Positions 12,101-24,100 of a stretch of 64,000 bases of DNA are shown here, in pieces. Both the position numbers and the translations under genes were made by a program. The notes beneath the pieces were generated by a model. It was not told where the DNA came from and made no database searches. It saw only the letters and a list, made by a program, of their open reading frames with translations. Each line of letters starts with the position of its first letter. Position 1 is the first letter of the stretch. This stretch comes from Struthio camelus (lineage: Eukaryota; Chordata; Aves; Struthioniformes; Struthionidae), in contig NC_090944.1 of NCBI RefSeq assembly GCF_040807025.1, forward strand, positions 114,470,738 through 114,534,737. Direction: 5' to 3'.

Positions 12101-15100
12101 ACAACACATGGAGAGAGGGGGAAAGATTATTAGTATGTCATTCATAAAGGCATAATTATATACCCAGATACAAATATCACTCTTGTTTGACCCTGGACCG
12201 GACATTTTCAAAAAGGAATAAAATTGTTGTTTTTCACTATAGAACACAATTATTGAGTAGCATTTATTTATGTATTTCCACTTGACCAGGAGGCCAGTCT
12301 TGAAATATTTATATGTAAACATATTTGGACATAATCAAATTTTTTTTGTGTTTAGTTGCATTTAACTCCAAATTGGAGTTGCAGTAAGTAGTCATTTTCA
12401 CTGTGATCTCTTAGTTCAAGGGATTATTAATGAGTAACTTCTTTCTTAAAAGGTAAGATAATAACACGTTTACTGATGGAAAACCTGTCATTGTTGCAGT
12501 TCTGTCTGTTTTTACAGGTGGACAGTGTTGAATTCCTGAATCCCTGAAATTCTCAGGGTAAAACCATCCTTTTTGTCTTTTGTCAAATTTAGGAGATTAG
12601 GTTTGCTGAAAGCATTTAAAATCAAAGATTTTCTTGAAAGTTGTACCCTGAACTACTTGACTCTTTCATTGATGTTTCTATGGGGTTTGAAGAGATGATA
12701 TCAACGTTTGCCTTTCTCTCTTAGTCTTTCCTGGGTCTCTTCCCAGGAAGAGTCGAAGTTGTGCTACGACTTCTAGCGGAGGCTAAAGTCCTAAGGAAGC
12801 TGCGTTAAATCTTGCATGATGCAAAGTGAGGCAAGTAGAAGACAAGGGTTGTCCCAAGAGCATCTTGGCCTGTTCATATTTGAAAGGGGAGAAGAATTCC
12901 TGCACTCCTTACACAGTCCAACCACTTTCTACCTTAACATAGGAGGACAAAAACATTTACATCAGGGAGAGCCCTTCAGAGAACCCCTGAGACTTTTGTT
13001 CTCATAAGAACAAATTTATGAAGCGGTACCGGGAGAATAAATACAAGTGATGTGAAGATGGAAATATTTTGCATTTGCTTGTGCTAATTAATACAATGCA
13101 GGTGAGACGAGAAGATTTTACGTGTTATAGTGAACGAAGCAGGAGGGTGGTTGTCAAGTGAGATTTTATTGTTTGGTATGCACAGACCCTGAATAATTCC
13201 ATGCTTAGTTAATAAACTGGGATAAGTTATTTTGCAAGCACTGTTCGCTTGAAATAATTTAATGGAAATTTTAAATAAAATTAATTGTTGTAAAAGGATC
13301 ATTCTATCAGAATCTTGGGATAAAATTAAATTTTTGATTTGCTTCTTTTGTCATGGAGGAAAGTGTGGAAAAGATGAGGAAGTCTCTCTTACACATATAT
13401 TAAAAAAAAAAAAAAAAGTCTGTTCTCCCTCTCTTTCTCGCCGCCTTCTTTCTGTTGCCTTCTTTCCCCACCATTCCATAGCAACGTAAATTTAGAAAAA
13501 GAATTGATTACTGTGCAATGAACATTTTGCTTTTGTTTCAACCAAATTGATTTAAAAACTGTAATTCTGCAGTTCTGTGAAATACGCAGAGTTTAGAATG
13601 AACAGCAGTGCCCTACTTCTGCTTTTTTTTCCTGTTGAGCAGCTGTGTAACATGACTTTTTAAAGGCAAGTGGCTTCATCCTAAGCATCTTCATGGATCC
13701 ACTGCCCCTCACAGAGGCAAGTTACTGCTTGTCACGCACTTCTGGCAGGGCCAGGGCTCTTGGTTCTGCAGGACGGGCAGGAGCCGAGGGCTGCTGCCTT
13801 GCAAGGAGTGACTGGTGAGCCATGTCTGGCTAGTGTGAAATGGCACGTTTGTAGGTATTTTGAATACATCTTCAGGTAGGTATATAAAGTTTGTATGTGT
13901 TTAATATAGCAGCTTTTGTTCTCTTCTCTACTAGCGTTGCTTCCGTTTGCGCCTGTCCATCTACCTGTCATCCTTTCACACCTTCTAGAAGGTGGCAAGG
14001 GTCGTTCTGACCTCCTATGTCCGTTTGTAGCTTACAGGCAGAAACCATGTGGATTAGTAGATCCAGATCGCTGTCTTCACCATTGAGCTCAAGCTGTTAG
14101 AATTCCCTCTTAATATTTTTGAAATACTTATTTTCACCACAGCCAGTGAGAATTATTTTTTCCCTTCAAAAACAAGTCTTGTCTTAGCCAGAGGGATAGA
14201 AAGGAAGATAACGCCGCATTATATTATTCAGATTTGTTTTTTAAAGTATCAAGGTTTTTCTGGCTTTGATAAGTTATTTTTGAAATACCTTGAAAATATA
14301 AAACCTGTTTCTAGGCAATAAAAAATACTTTCTTCTTTTGCTTTTTTATTTTTTAAAGGAATTTTGCCTGATATGCGGAGTGTTTAAAAACAACTATTAA
14401 GGACTATGTTTTGGAGAAACATAATATAAAACTGTATTTTACCCAAATAAGTAAAGAACTTTGCGGATGCCCAGTGGGCTGGATACGTCTATGAAGTATA
14501 TCTTCTGTGAAGATGTTATTAGAACTCCTGTGCTTTCCAGAATTTCTGTAAAACCTTTTACATTGAAATATCTTGACTTTGCATTTTTCCTGAAGTTATT
14601 GAAGATAGCTTTCTAGCTTCTTGAAGCCAAATTCTTTGGCTAGCAAAGCACGAGAGATCCAGTAACTTCGTGATTTGTTCCGTGCGACTTATGTTTTGTA
14701 ATCTGTAATATTTTTTTATAAAAAGCATGCTATAAACGTGCAATATTTGAAAGCATAAAGAGTCCCATTTTGCATTTTTGAAACTTAACAGTTACTTTTG
14801 GAGTACTTTTCTTACAGTCTTTGATGAGAAGGAACTGGTTTGCTGATGTAAGTTAGAGTGTTGATAAAACATTGTGTGATGAAACCAACCTTAGGAGATT
14901 CAAGGGAGAAATGCATCCGTATTTAACAGACAAATACAGTTCTTTAAGGAGAGGAAAAAAAAAAAACCCTTAAAATATCTTACTAATATGAAGTAATTCT
15001 GTTCACCTTCCCTTACAGAACTTGAAAATTAATCCTTTTTAGTCTCTTTCCCCTAATGTCAGTCATGAGCTTGGAGGTGTGATACAGAAGTATTCAGTAC

Positions 15101-18100
15101 AGGTAGAACTGGTGATGGGCACTAAATCATTTGATCTTCCCTGGTTCGTTCTTTCTTTTGAGATTGTAGATAGAGAGTAGTCACCACCATGCAACTTGAG
15201 ACAGACTCTGAAATGAGACTTTATTGAAGTAAAAAAAAAAAAAAAAAAAAAAAAAGCTGAATCTCAGATACAGCTATTTAAATAAAAGCAAGTTGGAGTC
15301 TCTGTAATTATCTCCTACTGAGACAGCAGATCCAACTTGCTCCATGAGCATAGAGAGAGAGCGTGTTCTGACAATTAGGGTATTTTCCTGTGTCATAATG
15401 AATCTGCTTTTGTTTTGAGTTAAATTAAGAAATTTTCTTTTAATTTTTAATTTTAATTTTTAATTAAGAGGTTTTCCCTTCTCTTGCAGGAGGAAGACTG
15501 TGGTCTTATATCAGTAAGTTCTTAAACAGAAATCCTGAAGGGAGCTTTGAAATTCCTGAACTCAAAACATCCGATTCAACTAAAATTCACCTGGAGCAGT
15601 CAACACCTAGTCCTAAAGAAATCAGTAGCAGCACTGATTCCAGAGAAAGCTACGGGGAGAGGATGCTGAAGGTGGTCCCGCTGAAGAGCAGCCTAACGCC
15701 GAGCTCTCAGGATGACAGCAGCAACCAGGAAGATGGCCAAGAGAGTTCCAAGTGGATGGACTCGGGGTCCAGCTCAGAGGAAGAGTGCACTACTAGTTAT
15801 TTAACATTATGCAATGAATATGGGCAAGAAAAGATTGATTCTGGCTCTCTAAATGAGGAACCTGTTGTCAAATTGGAGAGCGAAGGTCTAAATGCCAAGG
15901 AGAGAAGTTGCTTGCAAACACGTACTGTTGTTGGCAGTGATAGCTTCAGCTCTCAGATTGCATCTCAGGAACTAAAGCTTTTCATTGGCGATGCTGAATC
16001 GGAAATAGCTAGTCCTACTAGGATATTGGACTCATTAAATAAATCAAAGAACAGCCCCATGGAACTCTTCAGAATAGACAGTAAAGATAGCACCAGTGAG
16101 CTTCTGGGGCTTGATTTTGGAGAAAAATTATATAACCTAAAATCAGAACCTTTGAAGCCGTTATTTTGTGCCCCAGATCATGACAGAAGCTTCGATGCCC
16201 TGGAAAACAAAATGAGTGTGAGAGCTCATGACACCATAAGCAGAGGTTCAAACGACTCTGTGCCAGTGATCTCCTTTAAGGATGCTGCTTTTGATGATAT
16301 AAATAGTGTTGATGAAGGAAGGCCTGATCTCCTAATAAACTTACCTGGTATGTCTGATGAAACAGAGGAGGCAGCAGTGTCAAGGCCAACAAAATTTACA
16401 AAAACAGATATGAGCATTTTGGAAGTAAAATTATTAGAAACGCCTGATGTCTTACAATTAAATAATTCTGTGGAACAATGCAAAGCGTATGATCAAGAGC
16501 CAAATCACGTGGCACCAGATCCTTCCCATGAAGAAGCAAATGGACAAAGTGGTGTCACTCAGGGAGCTCTTGGGAGCCTCTTTACAGCTGAACAGGAGGT
16601 AGGTAGTGCAGAAGATGGGGCTCTCTTTCAAGGGCTCGGAGCCTGCTCCTTAAATGTGACAAGCAAAGAAGAAAGTTTATTTGTTTCCAGCCTGCTCTCA
16701 GGTGCTAAAGATGTTAGTTTAGATGGAGACATGATAAGAGATGAAGCTGTGTTGCTGTTTTCTGATCAAACTGAAGACTTTGGGAAAGAGGAAACAAACC
16801 TGGCTTTGTTACCAGCAGCTGAGAGTGAAAAGACAGCACCAAAGAGTGAAGACGAAATAGCAGTAACAGGGGAGAAGGAAATACATCATATTTTTCAGGA
16901 CCTCGACGAAAGATTAGCGATAACCTCCAGGTTTTATATCCCAGAGGATTGCATTCAAAGATGGGCAGCTGAAATGGTTGTAGCCCTTGATGCTTTACAT
17001 AGAGAAGGAATTGTGTGCCGCGATTTGAACCCAAACAACATCTTATTGAATGATAGAGGTCAGGAACTTTTGCAAATGCATTTCTTTTTATTCGCTGTTG
17101 CTTCCAATTAACTGAGTAGGCGTTTTATCTTGTAATTAGTATCTTCATTTCCTGTCTAGAGCTTCATTATCAGTGCAGCAAATTCACCCCCAGTAATAGC
17201 TTCTAGTACTTAATGATGCCATTATTCTTAATGATACTGTTTTTAGCTACAAAAGGAGTAATTACAGTTCACTTCTGCAGAAAATGGAAGGGAAAAATGT
17301 TTTGATTTCTCCTGTCGTTTTGTTTTTAGGACACATTCAGCTAACGTATTTTAGCAGGTGGAGGGAGGTTGAAGATTCCTGTGACAACGATGCCATAGAG
17401 AGAATGTACTGTGCCCCAGGTTAGAGCAATCACCTACAATGTTTCACTTGGAAAGTTGAGCAGCTTTCGTTTTCTCACGGAGCCTCTACCATGTGGAGCT
17501 CAAGTTTATGCAATATATGATAGGCTTTACTTTTTTATTTTTTTTTTCCTAAATGTCTTAAAAACTAAGAGGATTGATATCTGGTCTGTTGCTGAACTGT
17601 GGTTTTGTTTGCTAGAGCACTCGTATAAAGTGTAATTGCATTGAATGTCTTGTTTAAGCAACTTTAAGGAACGTTTTGTTTTCTTTCAGATGTTTGCTAT
17701 GTGTGTGTGTCCTGATAACTGAAAGGAACAAATAAAGGAAAGGCCAGATTGAAATGATGAGAAAGAGCTTTATAAAATACAGAAATATGTACGTGCAAAG
17801 AACATGAGGAGGAAACGCAGAAGTTGGAGATATACAGTCTTAATAGGCTCAGAGATGCCTGTGACATTTTTGAGGAGCTACAATGGGCTTTGAAATAGTT
17901 TATAGAGCTCTTTTCTTAGAACTGCTTTCATCAGTCGTGAGGGTGATAAAATCAGTATCTTGGATTTTTATAGCAAGGATGGCACTTGAAACTAAGCCCT
18001 CCGTCTCTTCCTTCTCCCAATTTATTTTCTGCTATTATAATGGTCAGATGGTAGTGATGGACAAAAATCAGATAGCTAAACCATTTTACTTATAACTTGA

Positions 18101-21100
18101 TATTTTAAAAATTTCATAGCTAGCCTAAAAAACCCTACTTTTGGAGTTGAAATGAGTACTGGGAGGCTATTCAGATATTTCAGTTCATCTCTTTTATTCT
18201 GAAATTTCAAATGCCTACCTACTTTTTCTACTGAGTGCATGGTCTGATTAGGCTTTGCAACTTGGCATGAAGATAGTACTCAAGCTCAAGTCTGCAACTG
18301 TGTTCGCTACAGATTAGCTGGAGAATAGTTATAAGCAATGGAAGAGAAAAGTTCTGAGCTTAGTTTAGCATTAAGTATATGTTCTGTGACTTGGTCACAT
18401 TATAACTGAAATATGGTAGGGAATACTTACTGTGAATAAAAGTTGTAGGAAGTCAGCAAAAAATGGAATTGCAGCCTCTCAAGATTAATAGTAAAATACA
18501 ATCTTTACAGAGCAGAAAGCAAAAGTTTTTTTTTTTTTTTTTAACCAATCAAAGGAAAAACCACACCTTCTTTCCATCCTCCCCCAACTTGAATTCAAGG
18601 ACAAAAAAACTGGGGAATCCCAGCGTTTCAGAACCTTAGCAATTCTTGTGACTTGCTGAAGGGAAATGCTCCTGTTGCTAAGGTGCACTCCGTCATGTTA
18701 GAGGCATTTTGTTGCCTCCCTAACCCAGCCTTGTACAAAGCTCTCCCCAAATTGAGTAGTAGCAAGGATGGAAGTGCAGCCTTTTCCCACCCTGTCGCTG
18801 TTAATGAGCTGTGAAAGTCAAAGCTTAATTTTTCTGTGTTTTAACGAGCATCCAAAGAGAGGCTTTGTTGCCCCCTTAAGCCCCAACCAGCCAACTCCTG
18901 CAGTAATGAAGTGTTCAGGGAGCAACTGAAATAATATTGAAAAATCCTCAAGTACAAGGGTAAAGTTTTCTGCGCTGTCATTATTTCCACCTCACAGCGC
19001 AGGTGTGGTATCCATTTAGTTTTTTCTTGGTTAAGTTTCCCTCACCTCTCCTCTCCTCTCCTCCGTCTCTGGCCTACCTCAGACTGCAGCTTGCTTTGTG
19101 TACCTGGACTTTGGCATTCGTGGGAGCTTATTAGACTTCTGTGAAATTACTCCTGGATGTAAATATGTGCCTGTAACTAGGGAGCCACGGGATGAAGATG
19201 TGCATGTGCAAATACTAGATATATGCAAGACAGCTGAATCGATAGATTATCTAGATCCTTATCTTACCGTTCATGTTTCCTAATCTTAATGCTATCTATG
19301 CAAAGTGTATTTTTATTTTTAGTGTAGCTATTCGATGATAATTTTTGCATAGGAGAGTAATACTTGCAATAACTTAGCAATGCAAAGCATGTTTTTGAGC
19401 CAAGTGGCATTCTTTTTTGAGTAATGGTTTAATATCTGTACTTTAAATGTTTTGTATAGCTGAGGCCAAAGTAGCTTTCTTAAAGCTTCTGCAGCTGCTA
19501 AATCTTGCTCTAAAGCATTTGTTCAGTATTAGAAAACTCATTTTACTGGGTCTTCTTAATGGACAGTTTAGTGTTATAGGAAAACAAGCCTTATCTGGCT
19601 GCTCATTTTTCCTTTTAAGGGGTGTACCATGCCCCTGAACCCATATCTCCCCTTTAGAAGGATAACATTCCTCCTCAAGCTGCTTCTTGGGATAACCATT
19701 TTGAAATTATACTTGTGCTTCACTTCAGTACATTAAGAGAAAATGCCAGGTTTGGGTTTTTTATTCTTTTAAAGTTATTTTTTAAAACTGATTATAAATG
19801 TTTCTAATAGGTTTGTTTTCCTGCTGGAAGAAAGGCTACAGTTTTGTGGAGAGGAGCAGAAATGAATCTTCACAAAATTGCGTTGCCTGTTTTTTTTTTT
19901 TTTAATAATAGTACAGAACAGTTACTAAATACAATGACTCACTTGACTTGGGTCTTTATCTTGTTTGGAGTTTTACTGATGCGTTTAGTATTGTGTGCTG
20001 CGTTGCCCTTCCTGTAGATACTCAGCCCTCCCTCTCCTTTTCCCTCGCTACCTGAAGGATGCATTGAAAGTTGGCCTGTAAAATTTTGTCTCTGTGTGTC
20101 TAGCTTGATGTCTTCTCAGGATTGTTTATTTTTATCTGTGTTCAGGATAGAATGAGATTTGGATATGGCAAACTTTTATGTAACACGCTTTCAACATTTG
20201 ATTATTTAAAAGTTCCAGTTAGGTGTACGTAAGAAAGAGCAAATGTCTTTATCAAAGGTCTGGTATTACAGACTTGGAACAGAGGTTGAGTCTTCTTGGG
20301 ATGCAATTCTATTTTGTATTGATTTTAGGGTGACCAATTTCATAGGCCGAAACGGGAGAGGGTGATCAAAAAGTTTAACAGGTTGCAGGATATATTTGAT
20401 TTAAAATATTTGGGAAGATGTACTGCCTAGTTATTTGAAAAAAATAAATGTGTATTTGAAATTGTTTTACCTTTTTAATTGATAAGGTTTCAGGCTTTAA
20501 TTTCTTTAGAGCACAAGTTATGAAGTGCTTAGCAGTGCAGTACCTGAAGGCATATTTAAGTGGTTTTATTGGTTGGAGGAAAACCGGGAACCTAAATTGT
20601 ACAAAACTACTGATCTATGATAATCTAATTCTTGGAGGGGCTAAGGATAATAATATTAATGTTGAAGTTCTTCACATTCAATGGAGGTAGAAGTCCACCT
20701 ATATGGAGCTTACTTCAGGATGTAGGATTCTGTGTTCAAGGTTTTCGGTACCCAAGGTTATAACTTCTTTCTAAACCAAAGCAGAGTAATGTTGATACAG
20801 AAATAGCGATCAGATCTTTTGCATTGTCAACAGTGAGGAATTGCTCAGCTCTTGTTACCCCAACAAGAGCAGAGAGGAAGTGTGGCTACATGCATGTAAA
20901 AGATTATACCATATATACATATATATATGTATGTATATATATATGAAATAATGGAACAAATACAAATATCAAAAAATGGAGAAGTGTCAAAAAGATGGAG
21001 GAAGAAATGGTTTATATAGCTGCATACTACTTCGTGGTGACATTATAATTAATTTTGTGTGAAATAGCAATGTCATCTTGTATCTTGCATTAAGTAAAAG

Positions 21101-24100
21101 CAGGGATAAATCTTCTGCGAGAAGTTACATTTCTCCACTCTTGACAGCAGGTGGCATTGTACCATAAATGGATTTTGCTGTTGCACTTTCTGGCTCTAGT
21201 TTGTCTAACTTCACGTAAGAGCTGAAGGCTGAAGATGGGGTTTGTTCGTAATGATGTGCACATCCAGAACCGTACTTGCAAGCTCTGAGTAATGGTGTGT
21301 TACAGTACTGTCAGATCTGCTAGTAAAACCGGACAACTCTTTTTACTCCTTGCATAGTTCCACTCAGTAAAAAGTACATGCTGAACCAACTACTGTAACA
21401 ACAAAGCTATCTGCAGATGCTTGAAAGTACTCCTGTGCTATACTTTGATTAATAGCCAAACCAAATCTTTGCTGTTCACCTATGATAAGTCAAATGTTGT
21501 TTCTCTAACCCACAAGGGAAGTGATGGATTATAAATCATCCCCTATAAACTCAACACCACTTCAAGTAAAACCGTGGGGGTTTTGGCCAAGAATAACCTA
21601 TTTGCTTTAAAGGAAGAAATTAACCACTTATTCCTGAGAATTTCTGCTGTGTTAATATGGTTAAGGTGACGAATGTGAGGTTTAGGGTTTTTTTTACTTT
21701 CTTCTTCTTTACAATAATTTAGTGTTCTGAATATTTTAAAGTGTGCTAAGCAGCTGAGGTTTGAATATAAAGTTATTACCAGATCAGATGAGAATGATTC
21801 ACCTCTGTTTAAACAGCCCTTTGCTCTCCATACCCCCTGAGAACTCTTATCACTTATTTGTCCAAAAAACCCCACAAAAACTAACAAAAAAATCCCCACA
21901 TTATCCACCTGCCTAGTGGCTGATAAAATCAGCAATGTGTCTCTGTATCTCTTGGTTAATGTGCCTTGGTATTCTGAAGGGGGGAAAATTCCAGTAACAG
22001 ATTCAATTTACATGGACAGAAACTTGAACAAATGCCAACCTAGCAGGGGGGCCATTATTCTGCTCTATAAATAAGTTTAAAAAAGAAACAAACACACACA
22101 CAAACCTGTGAATCAACATGTTTTGGTCTAATTGAGGGAAAAGCAAGATAGATGAAGTTTGAAATGCAAATGATCACCTTCTGTTATTTAAGTATAGGTT
22201 TTGCCAACTTTGTGATCTTAAATATAAAGAGTTGTTACCTTTTAAATAGAATAATAATTGTAGTCTGTTGTTGGTAGTCATGAGTATTAAAATAAAATGG
22301 GTAACTTTTTAAAAAAGCCCCTTCGTAGTATGCTTCATACCTGTGAGAAAGACAACATTGTCTACAGTCAAGACCGTCTTCAGCTAGAACAGATTAAGAT
22401 GAAGACTTGCTCACGAAGAGAAACGTTTTAGGTTCTTTTCCTGTCTCAGCTGTAAAGCATAATGTTGTAGACGTGGCTTGCTGTTCTAACATAATGTGTA
22501 AATACAATGTGTGAATGAGATGTTTTACTTATACTCTTTAAGTTCTCTTGCCAGCTGGCGGGGATAAGTTCTGTTGTATCCCGTAGTGTTATCAGAGGGC
22601 TAGATTCCAGAACCGTGGCATCTTTGCGTTTTGTTTTTGTTTTTTTTTCTTTTTTCTCCAAACCATGAGTTTTCACCAGACTGTATGTGCTACAGAGTAG
22701 AGACTTGCTTGTTGAGATCATGAAGCCAAAAGGAGTTTAGCTGCGTCGAAAATGTAAGTAGGAAACTGGCCGTCAGTAGTGCATCATGTTATTCTGATGA
22801 CTTCATAAGCTGTGTGGTATAATCGAGCCTTATTTGACAAACTAGCCTTCATTCAAAATAAATATGCAAAGCTTTTAGATAACCTAAAACCTGAAGCATT
22901 AAAATAAACATCGCTAAAATGCTATTAACCTGTATGGTATAATTTTTATTTACTGAATGAGGAATAAATAGTCTGCCTCTATTTACCAAATAGATATTTG
23001 ATACTGGAAAACCTGCATATTATTTGTGTATGTGTATTTCAGTAACAGTTTGCAGGCGCTCATTAAATTCTGCTATTCTGTATTATAGTAATTTAATTTG
23101 GAGTAGATTGTTTAAGAAGCGAAATAACTGTGGTAGATTAAAGTGTCATTGACCCTGAGAGGTGTCGAGGGGAGGATTGGTCTCATGGTTATAGTGTAAG
23201 GCAGGACATCCTAGATTTTATCTCTGACGCTGTCCTAGCTTTCTGTGTGATTTTACTGTCTCAGGATGATCCTAAAAAGGAAGGGAAAAATGGGGCAGAC
23301 AAATGGGCCTTGAGCAGCAAAGGTAGAAGGACTGGCTAGTTCAATGTGAAAAACACTGGCAATAGGAAATGGGACTGAAAATGAACATGAAAGCTATATA
23401 GCTGGAGTGAATAAGCAGGAAAGGTCTGGAGGCGCAGAAGGACTAATTGCTGTGGAGCTGGGAGGAACAACCGTTGCAATGGTTTGGAGGTGCACAGCTC
23501 TCCAAAAACACCAAGGCATCCCAAAGACAACAATAACAGCTGACTGCTCCCAAAATAGCAAAAGGTCATAAACTTGGAGTAGGTAATTGAAAGCATAGGT
23601 TTGGAGAGAGTATCAGGTATTTTCCAAAATAATTTGATATAGTTTGGCACTCAGGCAGGTTTTTGAGTAACACTGTATGTTTTAGGTGAAGTGTAAGTTC
23701 ATGTATTTTTTTCTGGACCCTATAACTAAAATAAGCAGTGAGATATATTGAATTTGTTGATTTCTAAGAATCTGGGGTTTTTTGTTTGTTTTTGCTTGAC
23801 TGACATAAAAGTCAGCTAGAAATTCTGGAAGAAACTGAGTTGTTTTTTTTTTCTTAAATAACAGATGGGGCTAAAACTTGAAGCTACTATAAAAGATGCC
23901 TTTTAAAAATAAGTGAAAATAGCTGAAAATAGCTGAAGTGTTAAATAGTTGTTTGCTTTCTTTTGATAACAGAGCACTAAAAGGTTTCTTTGTCTCTTTT
24001 GTCACCTGATTATTTTAGAGGAAGTTTTAATTCCATCTTGGGTTGCTAAAAGGAAGGAAAAGTAGTTCCCTCTATTAATCTTTTTCTATTAGTGATATGA

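Larger units (their letters stand above)
7837..15489 (+). other. RPS6KC1: RPS6KC1 intron, 7,653 nt
   Basis: The donor is weak (GTTTGT) and the acceptor good (CTCTTGCAG). Inside are a MIR-like SINE fragment (about 9550-9650, - strand), an unidentified - strand coding-like relic (10040-11437), a pair of small hairpins near 12728-12771 and a 25-nt A-tract ending near 15255. The rest shows nothing recognisable. Confidence 0.75.

Noticed and set aside
15663..17111. Treating the 482-codon ATG-initiated frame as a stand-alone gene
   Set aside because: It is the interior of the RPS6KC1 large exon read through its donor into the intron. Homology continues upstream of the ATG to 15490 and in the next exon at 17330.
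21543..21935. 130-codon - strand frame in the long intron
   Set aside because: No known domain is visible, and a frame of this length can arise by chance in 64 kb on six frames. Unlike the 10-11.4 kb relic, no neighbouring open blocks share its frame.
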